DNA of 64,000 nt from Mucilaginibacter sp. (GCA_025352225.1 JANXTT010000135.1:1-64000); one strand, 5' to 3'. Shown: positions 37,420 to 45,467, counted from the stretch's first letter. A program made the numbers and translations. The notes: generated by a model not told the origin, from the letters alone.

Positions 37420-38439
37420 ATGAAAAGAATTTTATTTGCCTTAATGGCATTTTGCGCTCTCGGTGTAATATCATGCAGAAAGAGTAGTATTGATGAAAGT
37501 ATCCAGAAATTTGACGCCGACCAGATACAGGCCTATATAAAACAAAGCGGCCTTACCGGGATGACGCGCGATACCTCAGGCGGAGATACAACAGGGATTT
37601 ACTATCAGGTTATTACACCCGGAACAGGTGCTATTGTAAAAGACACAAGTAGGGTATCATTTGTATACACGGCTAAAACATTTGATGGAAGTTATACGTC
37701 AACAGACACTATCCTAAATCACACCAATAATTTTTTAGCTTATATAGCACCCGCTGGTGTACGCCTGGGTATATTAAATATAATAAAACGTACTGGTGGA
37801 AAGATAAGGTTGTTGATACCATCGCGACTAGCATATGGGCTAGGTGGTAATACTTTGTATTCGTATGAAACCGATGGTAAAACAGTTACATCAACACCAC
37901 ATGCAATTGCAGGTAACCAAAGTATGGATTATACTATAGAGTTGGTTAGTAGCCGCACACCGGGCCATAACCCCAATTATCAGGCAATATATGACGACTT
38001 GAGTATTCAAAAATATTTGGCAGCTAATAACTTATCAGGGTTTATAAAAGATACAATAAAGGCAGATATTTATAAAAACACCCCAGCTTATCGTTCAGTG
38101 TTTTATTATAAAGTTACGCAAGCCGGTACCGGAACCCTAGCAATAAATAATAATTCAACTGTAAATATGACCTATACAGGTTCATTATTTGACGGGACAA
38201 CTATTGCCCAGGATAATTCAGCTGGTGTTGGAGTTACTTTTTATTCGTTGTATAACGTGCCTTTTATAGGATGGCAGCAAGCGTTAACACATGTTAACGC
38301 GGGTGGTAAAATCACTTTTATATTACCATCAGCATTGGGCGGCGGCGATTCTCCAACTACAAGCCCTTTAACCGGATATTCATTAGCACCATTTAGCTGC
38401 TTAAGATTTGACATTAACGTTTTAACGGTAATTAACTAG
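37420..38439 (+). CDS. Tandem FKBP-domain lipoprotein
   Basis: A 339-residue lipoprotein (signal ALMAFCALGVISCRKSS) with two FKBP-like repeats. Each begins with a helix of similar sequence (IQAYIKQSGLTGMTRDT; IQKYLAANNLSGFIKDT). Each has a strand-turn core (GIYYQVITPGTGAIVKD / VFYYKVTQAGTGTLAIN) and the isomerase loop (RTGGKIRLLIPSRLAYGLG / NAGGKITFILPSALGGG). The second repeat has lost the YG of the AYG loop, so it may not be catalytic. Its stop codon shares CTAG with the stop of the convergent photolyase gene. Confidence 0.84.
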   Translation: MKRILFALMAFCALGVISCRKSSIDESIQKFDADQIQAYIKQSGLTGMTRDTSGGDTTGIYYQVITPGTGAIVKDTSRVSFVYTAKTFDGSYTSTDTILNHTNNFLAYIAPAGVRLGILNIIKRTGGKIRLLIPSRLAYGLGGNTLYSYETDGKTVTSTPHAIAGNQSMDYTIELVSSRTPGHNPNYQAIYDDLSIQKYLAANNLSGFIKDTIKADIYKNTPAYRSVFYYKVTQAGTGTLAINNNSTVNMTYTGSLFDGTTIAQDNSAGVGVTFYSLYNVPFIGWQQALTHVNAGGKITFILPSALGGGDSPTTSPLTGYSLAPFSCLRFDINVLTVIN

Positions 38440-39743
38440 CTGCTAAGTGCTTCTTTAAAGATCTTTAAACAACGTTCACGTGCAAAAACGTGCGCTACAA
38501 TGGGTTTCGGATACTGGGTAAAATCAGCATACTCCGGCACCCATTTTTTTATGTACTCCAATTGGGGGTCAAATTTTTTCATTTGCGTTTCCGGATTAAA
38601 GATCCTGAAATAAGGGGCTGCATCAGTACCCGATCCGGCGGCCCATTGCCAGCCGCCTACATTACTTGCCATTTCATAGTCTAAAAGCTTCGTTGCAAAA
38701 TAGCGTTCGCCCCAGCGCCAGTCAATCAACAAGTGTTTGCTTAAAAAGCTTGCCGTTACCATGCGTACACGGTTGTGCATGTAACCTGTGGCATTGAGTT
38801 CGCGCATGCCTGCATCAACTAGCGGGTAGCCGGTTTTACCATCGCACCAAGCATTAAATTCAACCTCGTTGTTACGCCATTTTATACGGTCGTATTCTGG
38901 CCTGAAAGCATGGTTGGCCATATGCGGAAAGTGAAACAAGATCATCATATAAAAGTCGCGCCAGATCAATTCATTCAGCCAGGTTTTTTCTGTAGCGTTA
39001 TTAGCGTCACGGGCCAATTGCCTAATGCTAATAGTGCCAAATCGTAAATGTAAACCTATATGTGAGGTGCCGTTTATTCCTGGATAGTCACGCTTGTTTA
39101 CATAATCCCTAATAATAGGCTTATAGCTTTTATTCGGAAATTTAAGTGAACTTAGCTCAAAGCCAATAGCATTTAAATCCGGCACTTTTAATGGCCCTGT
39201 GTTATAGAGATTTTCAAGATACTTTTCAGTAGGATATGATTTTAAATAAAAATCATTCAGCTTTCCATACCATTTGCGTTTATATGGGGTAAATACGGTA
39301 TAAGGCTTTTGGTCATCTTTTACAACTTCGTTTTTCTCAAATATAACCTGGTCCTTATAGGTATAGTAAGGGATGTCTTTTTTATCCAGTTTATGTTCTA
39401 TGGCATTATCACGTGCCTGCGCATAGGGTTCATAATCATGGTTAGTATAAACTGCGGCCACGTTAAACTCTTGCAGAACCTCATCCCAGGCGTTAAGTGG
39501 CGAGGCGTATTTTATAAGCATCGAGGAGTTAAGACGACTTAGCTCATGATATAAAGCTTGTATGGTTTGGTAAATAAATGTTACCCGCGCATCTTTTTTA
39601 TCGTCAAGTTTATCTAATATTTCAGGATCGAAAATAAACAGTGGCAATACCGGATGGCCACCTTTTAACGCATGGAACAAACCTGCATTATCATGGAGCC
39701 TTAAATCACGTCGAAACCAAAATACACTAACGGTTTGCTGCAT
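38436..39743 (-). CDS. phrB: Deoxyribodipyrimidine photolyase
   Basis: A 435-residue class I photolyase that repairs cyclobutane pyrimidine dimers using blue light. The N-terminal Rossmann antenna domain starts VSVFWFRRDLRLHDNAGL. The FAD domain has the landmarks RLRFGTIS-type segment (HLRFGTISIRQ), ELIWRDFYMMILFHFP, CDGKTGYPLVDAGMREL, HNRVRMVTASFLSKHLLIDWRWGERYF and VGGWQWAAGSGTDAAPYFRIFNP. Full length, standalone gene. It ends in a 4-bp overlap with the FKBP gene, with both stops read from the same CTAG. Confidence 0.95.
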   Translation of the reverse strand: MQQTVSVFWFRRDLRLHDNAGLFHALKGGHPVLPLFIFDPEILDKLDDKKDARVTFIYQTIQALYHELSRLNSSMLIKYASPLNAWDEVLQEFNVAAVYTNHDYEPYAQARDNAIEHKLDKKDIPYYTYKDQVIFEKNEVVKDDQKPYTVFTPYKRKWYGKLNDFYLKSYPTEKYLENLYNTGPLKVPDLNAIGFELSSLKFPNKSYKPIIRDYVNKRDYPGINGTSHIGLHLRFGTISIRQLARDANNATEKTWLNELIWRDFYMMILFHFPHMANHAFRPEYDRIKWRNNEVEFNAWCDGKTGYPLVDAGMRELNATGYMHNRVRMVTASFLSKHLLIDWRWGERYFATKLLDYEMASNVGGWQWAAGSGTDAAPYFRIFNPETQMKKFDPQLEYIKKWVPEYADFTQYPKPIVAHVFARERCLKIFKEALSS

Positions 39744-39810
39744 TAATTAATTTAATTAGGGCAACGCATATTTAGCTAAAAGGTTTGGATATTAAAACAA
39801 CCATGCCAAT

Positions 39811-39850
39811 AAAGCTAATGAACCTGCTTGATGCCGGGTTCATTAGCTTT
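39811..39850 (-). terminator. Hairpin terminator after the DUF4097 gene
   Basis: AAAGCTAATGAACC (39811-39824) and GGTTCATTAGCTTT (39837-39850) form a perfect 14-bp stem with a 12-base loop. It lies 19 bp downstream of the DUF4097 stop on the minus strand and upstream of phrB. The T-run is short (TTT), so efficiency is uncertain. Confidence 0.75.
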
Positions 39851-39869
39851 TATGACGATAATTATATGA

Positions 39870-41186
39870 TCAGTTAAATTTCACATTGCCGTATTTAGAT
39901 GTTATAATCACCATCTTATCAGCGTTACCTTTACCTATATGGCCTCTATACGTTTTGGTTGGATTAAAACCTCGCTCATCCTCGGGCGATTTGTTATTTA
40001 TAGTTGAATGGTCTCCCGCGTGGAAGTCGCCATAATTTACGGTTACGTCAAAATCAAAATCCGGATTACCATTTATTCCTAGCAATACATTGGAATAAGC
40101 AGCGTCAATATCCAGTTTTTTTAAATTCTTATCCACTTCTGTAATCTGGAAACCGCCGGTATATCTGATTTTAACTATACCTGAAGTTTTTATTTTGCCG
40201 ATTTTGGCTGAACCATAGCTGATGTCTGCGTTTATATTATCACAAGATTCCAGATTGAGATTACCATAAGCTATTTTTAAAGTACCTCCCATTAAACTCT
40301 CAACCACAGCACTACCATAGCGGCTCGTAATATCGTTTACCTCATTGGTGAGGTTTTTGGCATTAAAGCTGCCGTACGAACTGTTGATCGTAACTTTTCC
40401 ACTAAAATCGGGCAATACTGTTGCGCCATAGCGGTTTGTGATAGATAAGGCATTTTTTGATGGCATGTAAATCATGTAGTTTACTTCAACTTTATGAGCG
40501 TGGTTTTTGATTCCACTCCAGATATTCCACGATCCATTTGCTTCATTATTGATTTTAGTGGTAAATTCAACAAGGGATCCATTTTTGTTATCAATGATGC
40601 TAACGCCATCCAGTATCTTTTGCGCGTCACCATCACCATACGCTGCAGCTTTGATTTCTACGTCAACCTTAAATTCATTTTTATTCCAGGTATTAACTAT
40701 CACCTTACCATATTTATTATCAATTTGTAATTTATCACCCGAGTTGATAGCATATGTTTTACTGTAGTTTTTAGTCAATTCTTTTGTCTGGGTGTTTTGG
40801 TTTTTATCTTCCGAGCTGCTATCCAGGTATGTGAAATTGAAATTCATGCTCTCATCCAAGCCTTTAAATGCATCATTAAGGGTTTTGTCGATACCCTCAA
40901 ATTTAAAGTTTAGGTTTTTATCAAAATTTTTAAACTGTTTTTTAAACTTCTTATTGAAATTTTTAGATGCTATTTTTAAATTCTGCAAATTGAGCTTAAT
41001 TTTTTCATCGAGTTTTAATGTGTCAAGTTTGATCTGTAAGTCTTTCATTTTCAGCTCAAATTCCTGCATTTTAAGATCAGTCTTTTTTTCTTCTTTGGAG
41101 GATATATCCTGACTAACGGCTATGCCATGGCTGCATACTATTATAATGGCAGCTAAGAGGGTTGATTTAAATATTTTTAGTTGCAT
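39870..41186 (-). CDS. DUF4097-type beta-helix (putative adhesin) exported protein
   Basis: A 438-residue exported protein, third gene of a sigma/anti-sigma operon. Signal peptide FKSTLLAAIIIVCSHGIAVSQ. Residues ~25-120 are a long Lys/Leu heptad region likely to form a coiled coil (MQEFELKMKDLQIKLDTLKL ...). The rest is a repetitive beta-helix typical of DUF4097: GDKLQIDNKYGKVIVNTW, SITNRYGATVLPDF, GKVTINSSYGSFNAKN, DITSRYGSAVV, ADISYGSAKIG. ATG at 41186 lies 20 bp inside the anti-sigma gene, giving coupling. Probably an envelope component under the ECF sigma factor. Confidence 0.82.
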   Translation of the reverse strand: MQLKIFKSTLLAAIIIVCSHGIAVSQDISSKEEKKTDLKMQEFELKMKDLQIKLDTLKLDEKIKLNLQNLKIASKNFNKKFKKQFKNFDKNLNFKFEGIDKTLNDAFKGLDESMNFNFTYLDSSSEDKNQNTQTKELTKNYSKTYAINSGDKLQIDNKYGKVIVNTWNKNEFKVDVEIKAAAYGDGDAQKILDGVSIIDNKNGSLVEFTTKINNEANGSWNIWSGIKNHAHKVEVNYMIYMPSKNALSITNRYGATVLPDFSGKVTINSSYGSFNAKNLTNEVNDITSRYGSAVVESLMGGTLKIAYGNLNLESCDNINADISYGSAKIGKIKTSGIVKIRYTGGFQITEVDKNLKKLDIDAAYSNVLLGINGNPDFDFDVTVNYGDFHAGDHSTINNKSPEDERGFNPTKTYRGHIGKGNADKMVIITSKYGNVKFN

Positions 41187-41733
41187 GATCTTGTTCTTTT
41201 TTAATTTGATTAAATTGTTCAATTACCTGTAGTTGCTGATTAAGCACCTGGGTTTGTATTTGCAAGTTCCGGATCATTGCACGTAAAACACGTTCCTGGT
41301 TAGGGCTGGTAGCTAAATCATTATTTAGTTTTTTATAAGTGGAATCCATGGCAGAAATTTCTAGGCTAAACTCATGATATAGTTGAGGGTCGCTTTGGGC
41401 CAGTGCTTTTAACTCAGTACGCTTGTTTTCAACCAGCGATGCATATTGCACTTGTTGTTTGGCGTATTCGGGGTTTATGTCAGCAAGGTTAATGGTGGTG
41501 GCGTTTGATGCTTTTTTTAAATATAACACGAAACCTACGCCCATTACTAAAATTACTATCGCGGCTACGCGCATTACAAAACCAAGTGTGAAAGATTTTT
41601 CCTTTCGCTTTTTTGGCAATTGTTCGTTCAACAGTAGTTTATGCTCAACCCTCGTCCATAAATCATTATCCAGTTCCATGTCATCAAATTCGGCACGGTT
41701 TGTTTTGATGAAATCCTCTAATCTCTTGCTCAT
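41167..41733 (-). CDS. Membrane anti-sigma factor
   Basis: A 188-residue protein. The N-terminal ~55 residues are cytoplasmic (acidic, SKRLEDFIKTNRAEFDDMELDNDLWTRVEHKL, an anti-sigma-like start), then one TM helix (~68-87, VMRVAAIVILVMGVGFVLYL), then a helical periplasmic part with QTQVLNQQLQVIEQF coiled-coil pattern. No zinc HxxxCxxC motif, so it is not a ZAS-type anti-sigma factor. Its ATG overlaps the sigma-factor stop (ATGA), which together with topology gives the call. Confidence 0.82.
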   Translation of the reverse strand: MSKRLEDFIKTNRAEFDDMELDNDLWTRVEHKLLLNEQLPKKRKEKSFTLGFVMRVAAIVILVMGVGFVLYLKKASNATTINLADINPEYAKQQVQYASLVENKRTELKALAQSDPQLYHEFSLEISAMDSTYKKLNNDLATSPNQERVLRAMIRNLQIQTQVLNQQLQVIEQFNQIKKEQDHATKNI

Positions 41734-42290
41734 GATCCTATTCCTTTTTGTTTTAACATTTCAATTAACTTTCTTTTGGCTCTTAAAAACTGCGTTCTGG
41801 ATGTGTTTTCACTGATTTTTAGTACTTGTCCAATTTCTTCATGATCATATCCTTCCAGTAAATACAGCGATAATACAATCCGGTATTGATCGGGTAATAG
41901 TTTTATAGCTGCCTTTACTTGCGCCACTTTTAATAGTATTTCCTCATTGTCGCTTTCATCTTCATCCGCAATGATTTCTAATTGTTCATCCTCAATATCA
42001 ACAAATTGCATTTTGCGTTTACGCAGCAGATTTATTGACCGATGAATAACAATTTGCTTCAGCCATAAGCCAAAGGTAGTTTCCTGCCTAAAATCTTTGA
42101 TCCTGGCAAATGCATCTAAAAAAGATTCTTGCAAAACGTCCTGAGCCTCATCCAAATTATCAACTATCCTATAGGCTGTGTTCAGCATCGCCTTGGAATA
42201 CAGTTGGTATAATTCGTAATGGGCTTTTTTGCTGCCTTGCTTGCACTCAACCACCAGGCTATAATGCTTGTCTACATAAACAGATTCCAA
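41730..42290 (-). CDS. ECF RNA polymerase sigma factor
   Basis: A 186-residue sigma-70 family ECF factor. Region 2: CKQGSKKAHYELYQLYSKAMLNTAYRI-type helix, then DEAQDVLQESFLDAFARIKDF and FGLWLKQIVIHRSINLLRKRK. An acidic linker separates it from region 4: LPDQYRIVLSLYLLEGYDHEEIGQVLKISENTSRTQFLRAKRKL, a complete helix-turn-helix. It heads a three-gene, overlapping operon with its anti-sigma factor and the DUF4097 protein; such operons are often autoregulated, but no distinct promoter was recognised upstream. Confidence 0.92.
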   Translation of the reverse strand: MESVYVDKHYSLVVECKQGSKKAHYELYQLYSKAMLNTAYRIVDNLDEAQDVLQESFLDAFARIKDFRQETTFGLWLKQIVIHRSINLLRKRKMQFVDIEDEQLEIIADEDESDNEEILLKVAQVKAAIKLLPDQYRIVLSLYLLEGYDHEEIGQVLKISENTSRTQFLRAKRKLIEMLKQKGIGS

Positions 42291-42353
42291 ATTTTAAACG
42301 GTTTTCAAATAAATGACACGCTTTTATTTAGTACGTTGCACAAAACAATAAAT

Positions 42354-42887
42354 TTATGTTGTAGCGCTTAAAAAATCATCAATAGAATTGATGGCGTTTT
42401 GATAGCGAGTACTGCCAGATCCTGAAATAACAGTGTACCGGGCATTTAAAGCTTCCAGTTCTTTATACCATATCTGCATAAAGTGTTCCCGTAGATGAGG
42501 GAAATCACGGAGGGGGTCGTCCTGCCAGGGGAGGTCAATATCTAAAAGCAGATATAAATCATAATGATGATGTGATAGTTCGTCAATTACCTGCTGTGGG
42601 GTTTGCCCAAACGTATGATCACTCCATATTTTTACGGTAATGAAAGTTGTATCGCAAATTAAAATATGATTGGCTGTATGGAGCATTTGATTTTCGAGAT
42701 CAATTTGTCCATAAAACATATTGATCTCATCTTGCCACGTTGGCGGCTCTGATAAATTATTACAATACGCCCTCGCAAACTCTGGCACCCATACCGTATT
42801 ATAATGATCGGCCAAAAATGCCGACATGGTTGATTTGCCTGTAGATTCGGGGCCAACAATTGCTATTTTAACAACAGGCTTGCTCAT
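42354..42887 (-). CDS. Nicotinamide riboside kinase-like ATPase (NadR C-domain type)
   Basis: A 177-residue P-loop kinase: VKIAIVGPESTGKSTMSAFLA (Walker A GPESTGKS), VPEFARAY, ILICDTTFITVKIWSDHTFG and a LLLDIDLPWQDDPLRDFP-type segment. These are the features of the ribosylnicotinamide kinase domain of NadR. It phosphorylates nicotinamide riboside to NMN once PnuC brings it in. The ATG at 42887 gives a 4-bp ATGA overlap with pnuC and is preferred to an ATG four codons upstream. No NMN adenylyltransferase or HTH domain is fused, unlike full NadR. Confidence 0.88.
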   Translation of the reverse strand: MSKPVVKIAIVGPESTGKSTMSAFLADHYNTVWVPEFARAYCNNLSEPPTWQDEINMFYGQIDLENQMLHTANHILICDTTFITVKIWSDHTFGQTPQQVIDELSHHHYDLYLLLDIDLPWQDDPLRDFPHLREHFMQIWYKELEALNARYTVISGSGSTRYQNAINSIDDFLSATT

Positions 42888-43516
42888 CGTGTTAAACATT
42901 GTTGCTTATAATAGTCTTTTCGCCAATCAAAATAACCAAATACGGCCAGGCCTAAATATACGCTCGATAATAAAGCGATCATTTTCATGTCTTTAACAAA
43001 ATAAACGCCAGTATAAATCAGGTTTACAAATACCCAAAGGAGCCAGTTCTGCAGTATTCTGCGCGTCAAAAAAATTTGAGCAATTAAACTGCATACGGTT
43101 AAAAAGCTGTCGAGATACGGGAACGACGCCGGGGAGTAATGTAGTATTGGAGCAAGTGATGTTAAAAAAAAGCCTAAAGCAGGAGATACTGTAATAATTA
43201 TTATAGCCGACCACCATATTTGTTTTTTTGTGATGGATTTTATGGGTACCGGTATTTTTTGAGGCGACGAACTACTCCAGAAATACCAGCCATATATGTT
43301 GCTTATAAAAAGATAAGTATATTGACCCATATCGGCATATAAATTATTTTTCGCAAAGATATAAACTAGTATGGCGGTGTTAATAAGAGCGAATGGCCAA
43401 TTCCAGATGTTGTTTAATGCAGCCAACCAAACACAAGTAATGCCGGTTATAAAGGCTATTATTTCCAATAAATTTTGCCCACTTAACCAAATAGCTATAG
43501 TTTTAATTATTCCCAT
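42884..43516 (-). CDS. pnuC: Nicotinamide riboside/mononucleotide transporter PnuC
   Basis: A 210-residue membrane protein with about seven hydrophobic segments. The family landmarks are visible: ITGITCVWLAALNNIWNWPFALINT (with the conserved WPF), FAKNNLYADMGQYTYLFISNIYGWYFW, and FLTRRILQNWLLWVFVNLIYTGVYF. PnuC is a facilitator whose uptake is driven by phosphorylation of the substrate by the kinase encoded next, with which it overlaps by 4 bp. Preceded at 12 bp by an XRE regulator gene. Confidence 0.93.
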   Translation of the reverse strand: MGIIKTIAIWLSGQNLLEIIAFITGITCVWLAALNNIWNWPFALINTAILVYIFAKNNLYADMGQYTYLFISNIYGWYFWSSSSPQKIPVPIKSITKKQIWWSAIIIITVSPALGFFLTSLAPILHYSPASFPYLDSFLTVCSLIAQIFLTRRILQNWLLWVFVNLIYTGVYFVKDMKMIALLSSVYLGLAVFGYFDWRKDYYKQQCLTR

Positions 43517-43527
43517 AGCTAAGACAG

Positions 43528-43770
43528 CTAATAAATACCCTGAAAGAAGCCAGACAACGAAACATCAAAATAATAACAGATCTTTCTAAGTGTATCCAAC
43601 CTAATATCTACTTTGCCTGATTCTAAACGGGCTATGTTAATGTTGGTTTCGCTGTAAAACTTTTCCTGACTAACCTGATTTTGCCTTCGCAGACGTTTGA
43701 TCTGAAGGGCTACCTTTTTTTTGAAGGCAATTTCGGAAGTATTAAGATATTCAAAATCAGTTAGAAGCAT
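43528..43770 (-). CDS. XRE family HTH regulator
   Basis: An 80-residue single-domain Cro/C1-type regulator: FKKKVALQIKRLRRQNQVSQEKFYSETNINIARLESGKVDIRLDTLRKICYYF. The helix 2-turn-helix 3 (VSQEKFYSETNINIARLE) is complete. It ends 12 bp before pnuC on the same strand, so it is the first gene of the NR-salvage operon and may regulate it; no ligand domain is present. It could equally be a general small repressor carried along. Confidence 0.85.
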   Translation of the reverse strand: MLLTDFEYLNTSEIAFKKKVALQIKRLRRQNQVSQEKFYSETNINIARLESGKVDIRLDTLRKICYYFDVSLSGFFQGIY

Positions 43771-43950
43771 ATGGCAGCATGAATAGATAAATATAGAAAA
43801 AAAATATTGTTTTTATAAATATTTAAAAGTAGCATAAAAGATAGCTAATTATATAAACAATTAAAATAAAGCGATAAATTTTTAACCTTTGTAAAAGTTG
43901 TAATTAAAATGATTGAAAATAAATTAAAATTCCTGACGTATTAGTATTTG

Positions 43951-44161
43951 TTTTAAACCCTCAAGGCACTTAACTTTGATATCAACAAAAGGCCCTACCA
44001 GCCCTATGAAATAAAAAGACATTCACATCTACCAATGAAAAATGTTTTTGTTTTGAATTCTCAGACGCCCATGCTGAGTGATTTTTGTTCTTTGTTTGGG
44101 TTTAATCAATAGTTTAAATTAATTAGGGGAAAGGGAGCTTCAAAAAAGCTCTCTTTTTTTT
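43951..44161 (+). ncRNA. Candidate structured small RNA (about 200 nt), possibly 6S-like
   Basis: Between two divergent genes (XRE on minus, acyl-CoA dehydrogenase on plus) a plus-strand intrinsic terminator at 44133-44161 has no gene upstream of it, so it must end a separate short transcript. The sequence folds end to end: TTAAACCC (43953-43960) pairs with GGGTTTAA (44098-44105), next inward CAAGG (43962-43966) with CTTTG (44089-44093), then CACT with AGTG. An internal CTCAG/CTGAG hairpin (44060-44077) adds structure. A near-consensus -7 box, TAGTATTTG, lies at 43942-43950. A 25-codon ORF (44035-44112) inside it is an alternative explanation. The 6S idea rests only on the closing-stem shape and size. 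Confidence 0.55.
44133..44161 (+). terminator. Intrinsic terminator of the candidate sRNA
   Basis: GAGCTT and AAGCTC form the core stem around a CAAAA-type loop, extended by G-T and G-C pairs outward, followed by eight T residues (44154-44161). It is upstream of, and does not belong to, the 44253 gene. Confidence 0.85.
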
Positions 44162-44177
44162 GTTAAAAACATTTTAC

Positions 44178-44204
44178 TATGCATGCATAATATTATTATA
44201 TTTG
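44178..44204 (+). promoter_or_regulatory. MarR-type operator and promoter of the acyl-CoA dehydrogenase gene
   Basis: TATGCATGCATA (44178-44189) matches the TATGCNNGCATA palindrome found twice in the marR promoter. A perfect -7 box, TATATTTG, follows at 44197-44204, about 49 bp before the ATG at 44253. The operator occupies the -33 position, so bound repressor would block initiation. Confidence 0.75.
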
Positions 44205-44252
44205 ATTGACTATATAGCGCATTAAAAGAATTAACACTATCCCCCTGAAATT

Positions 44253-45392
44253 ATGGACTTTAATTTATCAGAAGAACAGTTAATGATTAGGCAAGCCGCC
44301 CGCGATTTTGCCAACACCGAGCTTAAGCCCGGTGTTATTGATCGCGACGAGCATCAGCAGTTTCCGGCTGAGCAAGTTAAAAAGCTGGGAGAGCTTGGCT
44401 TTTTAGGGATGATGGTTGATCCAAAATACGGCGGCAGCGGAATGGATACCATATCATATGTGCTGGTAATGGAAGAGCTCTCAAAAATAGACGCCTCCGC
44501 GTCGGTAGTAGTATCTGTAAACAATTCCCTGGTATGTTACGGCCTTGAGCATTACGCCAACGAAGAACAGAAGCAGAAATATTTGATACCCTTAGCAAAA
44601 GGTGAAGTAATAGGAGCTTTTTGCCTTTCAGAGCCCGAAGCCGGCTCGGATGCTACATCACAGCATACAACTGCTATTGATATGGGCGATTATTATTTGC
44701 TTAACGGAACTAAAAACTGGATAACCAATGGCAACTCGGCCTCCACATACCTTGTTATGGCACAAACAGATGTATCTAAGGGGCACCATGGCATTAATAC
44801 CCTAATTGTAGAACGGGGTATGGAAGGTTTTACAATAGGCAAAAAAGAAAATAAGCTTGGGATACGCGGTTCGGATACCCACTCTCTGATGTTCACTGAC
44901 GTTAAAGTACCCAAGCAAAACAGAATAGGTGATGACGGCTTTGGATTTAAATTTGCCATGAAAACGTTGGATGGCGGCCGCATCGGCATAGCTTCACAAG
45001 CGTTGGGTATTGCATCAGGAGCTTTTGAGCTGGCTTTGCATTACAGTAAGGAGCGCAAAACGTTTGGTAAGCCCATTGCTGAGCATCAATCCGTTCAGTT
45101 TAAATTGGCAGATATGGCTACAGAGATAGAAACTGCCCGGCTGTTATGTTTTAAAGCTGCCTGGTTAAAAGATACTGGGCAGCCTTATGGGCAGGCAAGC
45201 GCTATGGCTAAGCTATATGCATCCGAGGTAGCAATGCGCACCACAATAGAGGCCGTGCAGATACACGGTGGATATGGCTTTGTAAAAGAATACCATGTGG
45301 AACGTTTAATGCGCGATGCCAAGATCACCCAGATATATGAAGGAACATCCGAAATACAGAAGATAGTTATCGCACGTGAGATTCTGAAATAA
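44253..45392 (+). CDS. Short-chain-type acyl-CoA dehydrogenase
   Basis: A 379-residue acyl-CoA dehydrogenase of the classical four-domain length (short/branched-chain or butyryl-CoA type). Motifs: MDFNLSEEQLMIRQAARDFA, FCLSEPEAGSDATSQ, NGTKNWITNGNSAS, and the C-terminal QIHGGYGFVKEYHVERLMRD with QIYEGTSEIQ carrying the catalytic Glu. It complements the long-chain FadE at 34.9 kb and appears to be under the same MarR operator. Substrate chain length is inferred from size only. Confidence 0.93.
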   Translation: MDFNLSEEQLMIRQAARDFANTELKPGVIDRDEHQQFPAEQVKKLGELGFLGMMVDPKYGGSGMDTISYVLVMEELSKIDASASVVVSVNNSLVCYGLEHYANEEQKQKYLIPLAKGEVIGAFCLSEPEAGSDATSQHTTAIDMGDYYLLNGTKNWITNGNSASTYLVMAQTDVSKGHHGINTLIVERGMEGFTIGKKENKLGIRGSDTHSLMFTDVKVPKQNRIGDDGFGFKFAMKTLDGGRIGIASQALGIASGAFELALHYSKERKTFGKPIAEHQSVQFKLADMATEIETARLLCFKAAWLKDTGQPYGQASAMAKLYASEVAMRTTIEAVQIHGGYGFVKEYHVERLMRDAKITQIYEGTSEIQKIVIAREILK

Positions 45393-45443
45393 GGTTTTAC
45401 AAACCGCAGACGCTTAGCATTAACTTTTGGGCATTAAAAGTTA

Positions 45444-45451
45444 TAAATTTG
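45444..45451 (+). promoter_or_regulatory. -7 box for the TlpA-like gene
   Basis: TAAATTTG fits TAnnTTTG exactly, 16 bp before the ATG at 45468. No terminator was seen after the preceding acyl-CoA dehydrogenase gene, so readthrough is also possible. Confidence 0.45.
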
Positions 45452-45467
45452 ATGGTATAATATTGTT

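Noticed and set aside
42884-42899. Upstream ATG for the NR kinase (four codons longer)
   Set aside because: The ATG at 42887 gives the standard ATGA overlap with pnuC; the longer start adds residues with no family match.
44035-44112. 25-codon ORF inside the candidate sRNA as a coding gene
   Set aside because: No family match and it overlaps the closing helix; kept only as an alternative reading of the sRNA.
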